Positions 11,545 through 23,046 of a stretch of 64,000 nt of DNA are shown here, in pieces; position 1 is the stretch's first letter; each line of letters begins with the position of its first letter. A program made the position numbers and the translations under genes. The notes under the pieces were generated by a model, which was given only the letters and a program-made list of their open reading frames with translations, was not told the origin of the DNA and did no database searches. Origin of the DNA: Nymphalis io. Lineage: Eukaryota > Arthropoda > Insecta > Lepidoptera > Nymphalidae. The DNA lies in contig NC_065897.1 of assembly GCF_905147045.1 (NCBI RefSeq), positions 5,347,001 to 5,411,000 on the forward strand. Reading direction: 5' to 3'.

Positions 11545-11672
11545 AAAGAGTATATACTGAGTTTTTTACCGGTTCTTCTCCGTAGAATCCACATTCCGAA
11601 TCGGTAGCGCTTGATGATTCAAAAGTACTTGTAAAAGTCTATTTGAATAAAAATATTTTCTTTTGACTTTTT
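11545..11672 (+). mobile_element. Repeat H copy
   Basis: 'ttaccggttcttctccgtagaatcc', 'ttccgaatcggtag' and 'gattcaaaagtacttgtaaaagtctatttgaataaa' form the diagnostic order of a very common lepidopteran 3'-end repeat. Related copies are at 23.6, 31.2, 40.5 and 48.0 kb. It is probably a retroelement 3' end; its exact class is not certain from sequence alone. Confidence 0.75.
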
Positions 11673-11926
11673 GATTAAAAATTACTATTTACACTTTTGA
11701 TTAAATTGAAAAACTTTTAAGAAAAATGTCATGTGGCGGTAAGATCGGCAATAAGCTTGGCACCGACTTCAAAGAAATTTTTAGTTATTTTTCATATTTA
11801 GTGAAATTTCTGTTATTTTTATATTTTATATACTTTCTCATACCACTTAAGGATTTTATTTGTTTAAAAATTTCTTAAAAAGTTTCAGTATAACATATAA
11901 ATACAACCTGGTAACCTGAACAATGT

Positions 11927-12080
11927 TTACTATTATTATAAATGCGAAAGTGAGTTTGATTGTTTATATATTAATTTGCTTGTTACGTCACGTCTAAACT
12001 GACCATAATGAAAAATTGCGTACACGTTTTCAGAGGAAACAGGAATTTCACAAGTGGGCAAAGCCGCGGATAGAAATTTG
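11927..12080 (+). mobile_element. Diverged dispersed repeat ('attataaatgcgaaagtgag' type)
   Basis: The opening 'tattattataaatgcgaaag' and the closing 'gggcaaagccgcggata' are the two ends of a high-copy lepidopteran element; the middle is internally deleted. A relative of the closing part is at about 41.77 kb. The class (Helitron-like or retroelement end) is unresolved. Confidence 0.5.
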
Positions 12081-12703
12081 AATAAAAATAAATTATCAAT
12101 ATGTTATATTATATAAACAAAATATTTTTCTTAGATTAACTTTGATACATTTTATTATGACATACCAAAATGATAACTTACATTTTATTAAATAACTTAC
12201 ATAACCAAGATCCATCTGCGTTATATTTGCGATCATCGCCATAATTATAAAATTGTAGCTTTTTTATTCAATCGTGTAATATGAGGGTATCGTGTATATC
12301 GAATATATAAGCGTATTTATTGGGTTGGTTGTTTGTGTTTAAAGAGAATGTGAACGCTGACAGGTGATATTAACAGAGCAGTGTGCGACGTATCGTGATT
12401 TGTTTTTCACTATTTTTAACGATTTCCTATAGAGACGCTCATTTGTTAAATATTTATAACAGGACAAACGGTCAAAGTTATCCTAAAAATCATGTTACGA
12501 AAAAAGTTTTAAACTTTGCAAATTTATTAATCTATATTAGAACGACTTGAGATGTTTGGTCTAGAATATTGCTTTAACAGAAAATAAGACCTTATTAACT
12601 AGGCATTAAGACATTATTTACTTATTATTATTATAATAGCTTTAATATATTCCCTCAATCAACTCATACAAGTTTAGTATATAATTAAGTAAACCTCAAA
12701 ATC
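12081..12703. other. AT-rich unique DNA upstream of a candidate exon
   Basis: No repeat family is recognised. The E-box-like word 'caggtg' occurs at 12360. Confidence 0.4.
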
Positions 12704-12738
12704 TATATAAAGATACGTATGTGAGTGTAATATATAAG
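12704..12738 (+). promoter_or_regulatory. Two TATA boxes
   Basis: TATATAAAG (12704-12712) and TATATAAG (12731-12738) precede an Inr-like 'tcagt' at 12746-12750 and a GC-shifted open frame. Spacing to this Inr is not ideal for either box (about 44 and 17 bp). In AT-rich DNA such words are common, so the promoter reading depends on the downstream frame being real. Confidence 0.25.
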
Positions 12739-12804
12739 AGTTCTATCAGTGCGGTTATCTAGTTTTTGCTGTTACTGATTTAAGGCAATGTTGTTAGTGT
12801 TCAG

Positions 12805-13007
12805 TGAACGATGTAGTTCTTGTGCTTGTTTTGTCGGTTCTCGGGTGGGAGAACGGGTGGGGGGAACCTGTTGCGGGGAACTCCGATGTGGTAGAACCTA
12901 ATCCTTCCCGAGATGAAATAAACAGTACATTGGCTCGGCTAACGTCAAAATGCATATCTCTTTTCAGAGAATTCCGCGTCACCTCGACGTTTAGCCCATG
13001 TTTGTAG
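12805..13007 (+). CDS. Candidate exon of a small secreted protein (speculative)
   Basis: A frame open from 12798 to a stop at 13005-13007 encodes about 67 residues in a local GC-rich island. The N-terminus reads NDVVLVLVLSVLG, a signal-peptide-like hydrophobic stretch, followed by an acidic, proline-containing linker (EPNPSRDEINST) and two cysteines 17 residues apart near the C-terminus. No ATG opens the frame. However, 'gttcag' immediately before 'tgaacgatgta' could be a splice acceptor, so an upstream exon ending in A would create an ATG codon split by the intron. I do not recognise the protein. Its length is not unusual by chance in this window; only composition and layout argue for it. 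Confidence 0.2.
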
Positions 13008-15296
13008 CACGTTTTTAATTTTATACGACTTCTATTTAAAGTCAGTTAAAATTATAGAGAATGAAATATTTTTGCATAAATGATTATATATTTATTGAAA
13101 TTCTATTTAAACATTGATATATTAAATTCCTAAGAAATTCTAGAAAGCAACCCGAATTATTTTCTCTTATTAAAATACGGCCTTTTGTTATAAACGATGT
13201 ATATTCGCTCTGTACATTATTGATTTGTCATTCAAAAGAAATTCACACATACACGGCGTTGTTAAATCAATCTCTCTTTAAGCAACATTTACAGTTAGAT
13301 TCGTTTACATATTTTACAGTATTTAAAAAAAAAACTAATCGAATTCACATCAAACTGTCATGTTATGCTACATTTTTTACAACTTTATCGTATGTTTTAA
13401 ATAACTAAGATTAACATATTAAATTAATCAAATACTAAAATTTTCTAGATATCATAGTAAAATATCCTTTCTTTTTTGTTACAGGTAATGATGAATCCAG
13501 ACATGTGCGCTTGATAATATGTGGTATTGCCATTAATAAAAATAAAATATTATTTTTATTATGAAAAAAAATATTATGACGTTAATAACGTAGAGAAAAT
13601 CATACACAAAATGCAATAAATTTATTTTCAAGCCATCTATTTCAGTCGAGTGCAGCGCTCTATTTCCGTTTGAAGACATTGACATGAATTCGTTTTGAAT
13701 GCTGACATCAGTTACATTTCTATATCAAAATTATAACACTTGCGAAATGCGAATGTTAGGGGTAATTGAATGCATTAGATATCAATTACATATTTGCCGT
13801 AGTTATTCACGTTAATCGAATATCTTTTAAGACTGACACTCTAAAGTCAATGGCCATCACCTAATATGACACCAAACAACAATGCCATCTACAATGACTT
13901 AGTGATGTTTGCAATTTGAAGAAATTATCCTATTCGTTTGATACTTTGAAGTATTTATGTGAACGATATAGACATTAATAGGAATATAAAATTTGATTAT
14001 TTGAAATTGATTAATAATTTTAATTTGTATTGGCAGATATTAAAAACATTATTTACTTAATCCTGATTAATATTTTCTCATCTTAACCGTTCATCATGAA
14101 ACTTTCAGTTGAACGTGAACAAAGCCGTGGGTGGTAACAAAATCATAGCCACTGACCCGATGTGTTAAATTTTACGTCAACATTTGCGTCAAAAGTTTCT
14201 ATTAATGACTCACCGACAGAATCGAAATCATGACAAATTGAACTTTAGAATATTTGATCTAATTAATAATTTTAGTCGTAAATATAGCTTTTGTGGTCAT
14301 AAATTATTTTATTTCTTAAGTGCTCATTTTCGCTTCATTTAATATTTAAAACATATTTATTAGGTATAATAAACTTGTAATCATTTTATGCAAATAGAGC
14401 CTTGTGATTCCTAAAGAAATAGAATATGATGTTATCTTAAATATATCTGACTTTCGAATAATTTTCTCCTACCGTGATATAGCGACTAAACTGGTGAAAT
14501 CAAGCAAATAATACCTTTTTGTAAAATATATTTGATAACTGTATAATAGCATTACACAGCAATTTTATTTTTATACAAAGTATAATTATTTATTACATCT
14601 CACAATGTTCACGCGAGTCGGTTTCGTAATTAAAAACTTTTAATTATGTACGTCTTTCGTGCTTAGACCGTGCAAATCGTTTTGAATCAAAACTGAAGAA
14701 TTATTTGTTTTATCGCAAACGTAAAATATATGTATCTTAGCAGAAAATTACTAGAAATTAGTTCTAAGTCGTATATAAAATATTTTATATAGAAAAAATA
14801 GATAGCTTACTCTTAAACTTTAACGTATTATCACTCAAACACAGTAAAAACATACACCTATACGAATCGATAATGCTGACTTTCCACACTATGTATCTAC
14901 GTATTTCATTGCAGCAATTGTTTTTGTCACTTACACTAAAAACGCTTGTATTTTCTCAGAATAAAAAAAAATCTTACACGTATTTCGCTTCTCTTTACAA
15001 TATACTCTTCTTCTGTTACGTATATTCAGAAAAATATTACTGGATTTGAGAGCGAACAATAAAACCACAGGACCAAATACAAACTTATTGATACTCGACT
15101 GCTTCTCGTACCAAGTCAGTAACTCTTTGCTAAATCCCGCTGAATATCTTTCGCCGCTTCTACTCAGTTCTGGGTATTTTCTACTAAGTGTTCTGATTAT
15201 AAAATAAATAAACGATCTATATTACTATTTGCAAGACATTTAGTCATAGACAAGAATAGTATAGGGTATATATTAAATACTATGTAGTAAACGTAG
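13008..15296. other. Long AT-rich stretch without recognised features
   Basis: No repeat family or gene could be supported. An AATAAA word at about 13540 would be the first clear polyadenylation signal after the candidate exon, but such words are frequent here. Confidence 0.45.
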
Positions 15297-15349
15297 ATGG
15301 GTTTTAATATTATTATTATATGCGAAAATGAATCGCAAGGTATTCCGCT

Positions 15350-15520
15350 GCACATACAAAAGGACGGTCAACCTACTGACACGACACGTCGTCGGAAATA
15401 TCGCCGGCGGTGCGCCGCCGTCACCGGCAGCGGTCCGTATCCGGTGCGTCCTCGTTACGTAAGCTTTGTGTCGTCATGAACGAGCTATTGTCGGCGATGT
15501 TGGGTACGGTTAAATGATTT
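15350..15520. other. CpG-rich island of unknown function
   Basis: 18 CpG dinucleotides lie in the 120 bp from 15361 to 15480, in a CpG-poor background. It includes a short stem 'cggcg-gtg-cgccg' at about 15403-15415. A 60-codon frame (15297-15479) crosses it but looks arginine-rich in the way any CpG-rich DNA does. It could be a promoter, a conserved exon in another frame, or a transposon scrap. Confidence 0.4.
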
Positions 15521-16237
15521 TCGCGTAATGGATTTGAAATTGAGTAGACGGAGTAAGAATAATTTAATTTTTTTATTTAAAAATGAAATTCTTCAAATGA
15601 AAAAGTTTTGTGGATGTTATGAAAAGCTAATAGTGTCTTCAGTTTGAAGAGCGAGTAAGCCAGTGTACAGTATAAGTTATAAGGTACAGCATATCTTAGA
15701 TGATAAAAACAAAAGTATATTATAAAATATACATTTTGAGTTTAAGTACTTTAAAAGTAATTGCGATATCTCCAACAAACGTACATATCGACGTGTCGAA
15801 ATATAGAAGTAATATTAAAATAGAAATCAAATAAATGAGTTTGTTCCATGGCAATAGATAAAAATTTGTCATTATTTAATATATAAAATACATATAATTA
15901 TAAAATAAATTACATTCAAAAGTGAAATAAAGAGCCGGCTGCTCTTAATAATACAAAAGCTAAATTCGATATTTTCGATTTACGTGCGTGTTTCGAAATA
16001 CTTGAATGTAGTTTCAAAGTTTATGTGGCGTCGGTCTACTTCTGACATATATAAAATCGAATTAAATAAGAATTGTTACAAGATTCCTCCATTTCTCACA
16101 GAATATTTTATTTTTGTCTGAAAGCATAAAAAGTTTTATATCCACTCTGTTCTGGCGGCGAAAAATCGTAAAACTACATTCTGAGCTGGCTAACATACAT
16201 TTTCAACGTGTCGCGTCACCAATATTCGTGTGTCTAA

Positions 16238-16426
16238 CATTTTTCGGTTTTATTTCAGCCGGTTTCTGACCGAGTCCGGTTAGAGACGCCAGTCAATTCG
16301 TTCCGGGACACGCCTGTAGCAAATTTCGTTCGCGTGGGCTTTGAAAGTTTTTTGTTACGTCAACAACTGACCCCGGTTCTTTTGTGCCTTATATTTTTTT
16401 TTCGATGTTATCAAATATTTTTTTAA
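16238..16426 (+). other. GC-shifted open frame behind a splice-acceptor-like site
   Basis: 'tttcggttttatttcag' ends at 16258 and is a fair splice acceptor. From 16259 the frame stays open to a stop at 16424-16426, beginning PVSDRVRLETPVNSFRD. Its first 120 bp are clearly GC-richer than the background. No good donor (GTRAGT) is present and I do not recognise the peptide. It is a weak exon candidate, alternatively a regulatory block. Confidence 0.18.
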
Positions 16427-17640
16427 ATAAGTTAGAAAAGTTTTTTTTTTATTACAATTGGATAAAAGGTTTCTTTTACATATCTCAAAATTTATTTTAA
16501 TACGTAAAATATGGTTTCCTTATTGAATTCCAGCATGAAATTATACTAATTGTAATGACTAAAATACGACATGCCTCAAAGTATGGAAAGTATCAATACG
16601 TAGAAAAATTAAATTTTACCCTCTACTCTTATTAAAACATTCAATTGTATAAAACTTAGTATATTCGACAAAAGTAAAATCTTATTTAGGCCTATGAAGA
16701 ATAACTCTCAAACATTAAAAAAAACTGCTTCATTTAAATTTGACCTTTAAATTTCACTCAAATAGCGCCCGAATCGTTTTGATGGTTAATGGTTCGATTA
16801 TTTGAGTTACCAAAATAAAGAAATAATAGAGTTGTTTATTTCTACACATCAGCGGATAATGGAGCATAATATTATGTACATATTCATTTTCATGCGTGCA
16901 GTTAATGTAACTAGGATCTTCGTTTACTTTAAATTCTGCGGGCGCTACGATTTCAATATGATGAAGTGAACACATGATTCAATAGCAGACTTTGAGCGCC
17001 GTGTAAATTAACGTCGAAAGTCAAAAATATAATTCAATTGAGTATAAATACTTAAAACAACGACAAAAAAATTAACTGAAAGCAAAATAGAAAAAATAAA
17101 AACTTTTATAAATCTTAATGATCCTCCTTCTTTTGTTTAAGTCAGTTAAAAAGTCAGATAATTCTAAATATTCATTTCGCATTCAACTGTGGTAATTAAT
17201 ATAATAAAATTATATAATACATACTATATGATATTTTATATCGTAGTATAAAATACCATATAATAGAATGACAACAACATACATCAAGGGAATATTTCAA
17301 ATAGTATTACTAACTAATAAAAGTATTATTAGTACCTATATTTAGCGAATAAAGCGACCGTTGTAACTATTTTCCCATCGGCAACGTTATACATACGTAC
17401 CGCGTAAACGAAAGCTTAAATTAAATATGTGGAATACCCTCAAGTAAAAAAGAACTCAAGACAAGACCGTTCCAAAGAGCACAATACTATACGTCTGCTG
17501 AAAATTTGTGAGGATTGTTTGTTTATCCTGGGAATTTCAGATGATGCTGCAGCATCAGATCAAGTTAATATCATTGAAATCAAAGAATACAAAATTTTGA
17601 ATTGATCAGGTCAGAAGAAGATCACATCACTTTAACGCCT
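16427..17640. other. AT-rich DNA, nothing recognised
   Basis: No repeat family or gene is supported. Confidence 0.45.
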
Positions 17641-17880
17641 AGAAAAGAGATGATGATCTTCAAACAGCTGAATAGATTTTCTGTACGCATAGCTAATGAC
17701 ATTTATCCAGAGTGTTATTATCAATGTGTAAGTCACATTTCTAATTAAAAAAATCGATTCACCAACCAAATTCAGCTCAGGAGCTACGATGCCACAGACA
17801 GACACACAGATACAGACGTTTAATTGTAACCATGCCTCTTGTTGTGTCGAGCGTTAATAAAAGCAAAACACTTATTTTAT
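17641..17880 (+). mobile_element. Diverged dispersed repeat with 'gagctacgatgccacagac' end
   Basis: 'aaacagctgaatagattttc', 'cagagtgttattat', 'taagtcacatttctaatta', 'aaaaatcg' and 'gagctacgatgccacagac' followed by 'agacacacagatacagacg' appear in the order I know from a high-copy lepidopteran element. It is a single copy in this window. Its class is not determinable here, since no terminal inverted repeats or coding part are visible. Confidence 0.5.
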
Positions 17881-18039
17881 TATTAGTCGTTTAAAGAAAA
17901 CTGTAATATTATGCAAAAATTTAAAATAAATATGAAACATTTTAAGTGAGAAGCTAAAGAAAATAGATGGTTATAATATTAGCACCATAACACAATAAAT
18001 AACAACACGAGACACGCGTAACATTGAGAAAACCTCGGT

Positions 18040-18460
18040 AACCCGCCGGCCACATTTTTATCGTCTTCAGGAGGAAAATACATCGTGACTTTAGTGTGCC
18101 TCTACTATATTACACCTACAATTTACAAGAGGGAAGCAATAAAACTTAATGCAAACGTCGACTCCACGATGTTTGTCGAAAATCTACACTGAGGCTGGAA
18201 CAGTGACCAGCGTTGAAGACACGCTCGTTCCCATAATGTTTCAAGAGAAAGCATGCGTATATAGTGGTGGTGCTTTTGGAGGTAGCTCATTTTATTCTGG
18301 ATCTAAAACCTCTTGATATAATAGAGTAAACACATTAGCAGAGACGGCTCGAGACGCGGTACTGAATCACGACACCTGCACTCGATTTACATAAGATTTA
18401 TCGTAGCCTTTGTCTGCTTGTCCCTTTTGGGAAACGTACGGAGTGAAATAGAACGCCTCT
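18040..18460. other. Unexplained sequence of higher complexity
   Basis: Balanced base composition with many CpGs ('cccgccggccac', 'ggctcgagacgcggtac') and no match to repeats in the window. No long open frame is visible. Candidate conserved non-coding block. Confidence 0.25.
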
Positions 18461-19070
18461 GTGCTCTTTTTCGTTTGAGAAAATATATTTCTTAAGATAA
18501 GCGTGTACGAAAATAATCATCAGAGCATTTTTCTTCAAGAAAATATTCAATTATTTAAACTTTTTAATTCCACTGTAACGTTTTTGAAATTTTTAAGTCA
18601 ACTTCGAAAAAACTTTAGTTATTTAAAATGGTTGGACACTTAATTTACGTTTTAGGTTAATTGTAAGACTTAAACGTTTATTAACTATCAAAGGTCTTTC
18701 CCATTTAAAGAAGTAATTATGTTAATTATCTACTTAATGTCTAGTAATTAGCTTTATGAGAGCGGAGAACGAAAAGAATACTACAATTATGGCCAGTTTC
18801 CTAACAGATAGTGTTGGTAAAAGTATAGAACCAATCTAAAAGTCACAGTTAAATTTTGTTTCTTCGGCCATATAGTCATTCGACTACCAGTTATAATGTA
18901 ATTATTTAGATTACAATTTACATGATATGAGGCAAACTTGCCATGTATTAGCCTTAATGACACATTATGTCTATATTCAAGTAGCTAACGAAAATACGAG
19001 AAATAAATCTTTGATTGATGAATTTGTTTTATATTTGCGTGGTTCATTTTCCGTCCAATTTCTTTTAAAC

Positions 19071-19286
19071 GTGTAGGTAGGTGGACGAGCAAATGGGCCA
19101 CCGGATGGTAAGTGGTCATCATCACTCATAGACATGGTAAGAAATATTAACCATCGCTTACATCGCCAAAGCGCCACCAACATTGAAAACTAAGATGTTA
19201 TGTCCCTTGTGCCTGTAATTATACTGGCTCACTCACCTTTTTAGCTGGAACACTACAACACTAAGTACTACTGCTAACCCAGACGA
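19071..19286 (-). mobile_element. SINE A, head and tail missing
   Basis: 'ggtggacgagcaaatgggcc', 'gatggtaagtggtca', 'ttaaccatcgcttacatcgcc' and 'ccttgtgcctgtaattatac' follow SINE A order. It lacks the poly(T) edge and breaks off at 'aacccagacgacc', where a GC-rich block begins. Confidence 0.85.
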
Positions 19287-19530
19287 CCACGACTTACCAT
19301 GCCACTGCAGACCTGCTCCGCCAAAGAAGACCGGAGAAAAGAAAGAGGCGCTTTGCACACAGAAGGTGCAATAGGCGTCGCCGGGACTAGATGACAGGGT
19401 TCTCAGTACCCTGGTAATCCCCCACTAGAGTATGAAGGCCAACATAGCTAGGCCATCTGTCTGAGCGTCACGGTAGCAGGCGCAAGCGATCCCGTGGCGC
19501 ATCTCGTTAAGACGGAAAGAGTACCGTTGG
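19287..19530. other. GC-rich block sandwiched between SINE A pieces
   Basis: About 245 bp of GC-rich, CpG-containing sequence with long frames on both strands, interrupted by a stop on each. No RT motif is found. Because it sits between two SINE A fragments and near LINE debris, I read it as a piece of an unrecognised transposable element rather than a host exon. Confidence 0.4.
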
Positions 19531-19556
19531 TTTTTTTTTTATAGAATAGGAAGGCG
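19531..19556 (-). mobile_element. 26-bp 3' terminus of a SINE A-type tail
   Basis: T10 followed by 'atagaataggaaggcg' is exactly the poly(A) end of SINE A on the minus strand, with nothing of the body behind it. It is either an extreme 5'-truncated SINE A or the end of a LINE that shares its 3' terminus with SINE A. Confidence 0.7.
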
Positions 19557-19819
19557 TAATAAGCGTGGGGGAAACGCGTAATAAGTTTTTCCAGCGTGAA
19601 AAAAAAGCCCTACCGTCGAGTCAAACCAAATCATCAACTATTAGCGCAACGACAAAACAAAGAACACGTGGACCATCTAGACAGCGCTACCGCAGTACTA
19701 CCAGCCGTAATGAATAATCTCTTACAATTTTAGCTATAATAATTCTTTAGAGAGTGATTAGTTGAACAATGAAACTACATCTTCTTTTAAATGTCAAATT
19801 AATGATATCTGAAAGAGAG

Positions 19820-19985
19820 AAAACATGGTAAGTGGTAGTAGAGTCCAAATGCGACGACGGCCAGTACAGACGGGAAAAACGTTCTGCACTAGCCGCCTTC
19901 GCCTTGCCGGCCCGCAAGATGCCTCTTCAAGCCTCGTTTGAAGGAACCCGGGTTGTAAGAGGAGGGGAACACGTGAGCTGTATAT
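19820..19985 (-). mobile_element. LINE reverse-transcriptase C-terminus remnant
   Basis: On the minus strand, the frame from about 19984 down to the TAG at 19889-19891 reads HVFPSSYNPGSFKRGLKRH followed by LAGR. It matches the 'FPxxYNxGSFKxxVxRHLAGR' ending of jockey/CR1-group non-LTR retrotransposon RTs known from insects. About 60 bp of 3' UTR with 'ggactctactaccacttacc' follows. The plus-strand frame at 19832-20023 is its shadow. The element is 5'-truncated; I see no TSD. Confidence 0.7.
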
Positions 19986-20023
19986 ATATTCCTATTTCAT
20001 ACTGGCTTCGTAACTATCAGTAG

Positions 20024-21470
20024 CAAAAGGTAATTATAAGCTAATAGACTATTATATCCGTTGACGCCTGACGGGTAATTACTAACTGAATAAGAAGCCA
20101 ACGCGTGAATGCTGTTACACTGTTGGCGGACAGTGCCAAGATCCTTTGAAGTGTGCAGGAAAAAACGACCCTATTTTGTTTTTCAGTTAGTGCTTGCCGC
20201 ATGACATAACCACAAAATTTTGCCTGTAATACGTTCACCCGATACTGACACAGCAATCTATCCCAAGGTGTACTGTAACTTTTAGGTATGCTTTTTGGTA
20301 AAGTTAAAAGTCTTAACTTTTACTGTTCATATTAATATCTTATAAATAAAGTAATACTAAAATATAGCAGTAATGTCGATTCCATACATTTATTCCCCTC
20401 TACGCCCAGCTGTCAAATTGCAATATTAAGCTGCCAAGTGGCCGAGTCCGAGTTGAGATGGGCGTCAGTAATTAAGCACTTATTACTTCATTAATTTAAT
20501 TGATTATTCAATCATTTATTTTTCAATAAATTTGTAAGAGAAGAGAAGGCAATGCAGAAGAAATATAGAAGGAAGAATGAAGCAGCATTTTTCCGATGAA
20601 TTACAATTCCGATCTTCTTGGCCAGTCACCACTGAAGCAATAAAGACAAAGTGTTATACTTTTAATAAAGCTTCTTACAATATTAGTCCAAGGTCCAAGT
20701 GCTACCCTGTAATTTGTATTACCATTGTAGTATCGAGGGTTATAATCATGTAATTCTAGCCCTTCCACTCTACATCAATGTTCAATTTGGTAATTTACCA
20801 TCGTGTCCGTGATAGCATACATTGTACGTAAAATATAATTTACGTTACATTATACAGAATGATATGTTATCATTTCTTAGTATTTTACATTAGTTATATA
20901 TATATATAGGATATTTATATTTTAGTTTATAAGGTTATGTAATTGCTACGTAGCGATATGAAATTTTATGCAGCTGTCGATGCTTGTCGTACATAGTTAT
21001 TTAATTTGATTGATTCATTATTTGTATAAATTGTTTTTCATCATATTCAAATATATTTTTTCTAAAATTTATGTGATTTATGTCCCACGTTTGAATATAT
21101 CTACATATTTTTTATAATGAATATTAATTGGAAAATGACTTTTCAAACTGTTATATTGTTTAATTTCGACATGCAATAATCTATACATTAAAATTGAACA
21201 TTCAGCATTTTTTTTTTATTTTTCTTGCATTATATTCTGAGCATTCAATCCTGAGCTTAATAATTTAAAATTTCAAGTAAACTAACGTCAGGAAGTTATC
21301 TATTTCAAAATCAATTATTTATTAGCGAGTTAATAAAAACGTAGTAAAATAATAAATTTTATGAGTACAAGACATGATGTTCTTTTACTATAAAAAATTA
21401 TACGAGTATGAAACAAATTCATTTGTCCCTATATACACATTTTGTACTCGCACAATAAAATCGTTTTATC
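20024..21470. other. AT-rich DNA, nothing recognised
   Basis: No gene or repeat family is supported; a short TA run lies at about 20897-20909. Confidence 0.45.
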
Positions 21471-21507
21471 AGTAACACTAATAGCCTGTAAATGTCCGAC
21501 TGTGGGG
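21471..21507 (-). mobile_element. SINE B tail scrap
   Basis: 'agtaacactaatagcctgta' and 'aatgtccgactg' equal the SINE B terminus with a few changes; nothing further follows. Confidence 0.6.
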
Positions 21508-21654
21508 CATTTCCTGTAAACAATAAGGCTTGGATACTCACAAATTGTTTTATAATTTGGTACATTATTAAAACCAAGCTAGTTTTATATGTATAAATAT
21601 TCTGTTTTAACTATGAAGCATAAAAGCACAATACGGGATTCTTAATTATAAATA

Positions 21655-21850
21655 AATACTATCTACCCGTTCAGGCTTCGCATGCGTGGAATAAGAGTCT
21701 ATATAAAACGTTTATCGGTTAGAAAAAAATCTCGTTTTTAGCTAGAGACCTTCGCGGGCGTACACAGAACAATTAACAAAAGTTTCATCACAATCGGATA
21801 AATAATTTAGGAACGCACAGAGGACAAACATACAAACATTTTTTTTTATT
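21655..21850 (+). mobile_element. Diverged dispersed repeat ending in 'ggacaaacatacaaacat'
   Basis: 'ctacccgttcaggcttcgc' opens and 'gtttcatcacaatcgg' with 'aggacaaacatacaaacat' closes a stretch whose wording is typical of high-copy lepidopteran element ends; the poly(T) after it is short. The class is uncertain. Confidence 0.45.
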
Positions 21851-22191
21851 TATTACAAATACGAAGAATATATTAAAAGACATGGTTCAGTTTAAGTTGA
21901 ATGAAGCTCAATATCAACCCGTGGACGTTTTAAAAGCTGACCTAAAGAATTTTCGGTCCATCGCATTCATCAAACGAGTTGTAAGCGCCTCAAGCTGCTA
22001 TATAGTGGGAAGGTGCAGTCCCTAGAAAGTTTGATGTTTGGCAGACCGTCAAAGTCAGCTAAATTGTACTCTTTTACAAAACGACTTAAATAGCCTTTGT
22101 CGCTAATGTCATCAAAATGGACTTTCATTAAATCTTAAGAAATGCAGTATTATAACATTTTCTCGTAAAACCAATAATAAATAAATAAGTA

Positions 22192-23046
22192 TTCGACTAC
22201 AAACTTAATGAAAAATTTATAAAAAAGGTAACCGAGGTGAGAGACTTGGGAGTACACCTCGATCATAAGCTGCTATTTATTAACCATGTTGATAACATTG
22301 TTGGAAGGGCATATCGGATGCTGGGATTTATCTAAGGATAAGGAGTGAGTAAGGTTTTTCTCTTCAAACCCACACTCATTTTGCTATACAATGCCTATGC
22401 CTCAACAGTTTGAAGTCCTATATACAAAAAATATATAGATAAAATCGAAAGAATACAAAATAAATTTCTTAAACATCTTTTACTAAAAAATGATGATTCT
22501 CGCGCTAATCCTCAAAGTCTCAATATATTAACATTAAAAGAACGTCGTATGGAAAAAGATGAACTCTTTCTGTTTAAATTGGTGAATAACTATATTGAAT
22601 CTCCTTTCTTACTTAGTAATATAATCATGAGATGTCCTCGCATGCAAACATGAAATAATTTTTTGTTCTATATTCCTAATTCTAAATCTAAGTACGTACG
22701 CAACAACTTCCTTTATAGATCATGCATAAACCATAATAATAAATTCAATGATCTTGATTTATTTTTATGTCATTGAAGGAAGTGAAATGTAAAATAAATT
22801 ATCATCTTGAATTGTATATTTATTATTTTTTACTAAATTATTAATTAATTAATTAATTTGTTATATACATATTACATAAAATTTTAAATAATCTTTAATT
22901 TTTATTTTTATTCGTTATTATTCTGCTATGTATTTTTCATTTAATTACTTGTGAAGACTTAATTGGTATATGATGTTTTCTTTATGTGATAAATATTTTT
23001 ATATATGACAAAACTGTTTGTCTTCCTAAGATTAAATAAATAAATA
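22192..23046 (+). mobile_element. 5'-truncated LINE with RT C-terminal pseudogene
   Basis: A single frame from 22192 to 22776 (195 codons) stays in register with only four internal stops. It reads KKVTEVRDLGVHLDHKL, then IERIQNKFLKHLL and ELFLFKLVNNYIESPFLL, the C-terminal part of a jockey/CR1-group non-LTR RT after the catalytic domain. The catalytic YADD region is already lost by 5' truncation. One stop replaces an expected tryptophan (TVxSPIYKKYI). About 260 bp of 3' UTR follows, ending 'ctgtttgtcttcctaaga' and a TAAA microsatellite tail (about 23031-23044). A second copy of this 3' end is at 35.49 kb on the minus strand. Confidence 0.88.

Noticed and set aside
15297..15479. Arginine-rich 60-codon frame
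   Set aside because: Its composition simply reflects the CpG island; no start, splice or domain evidence.
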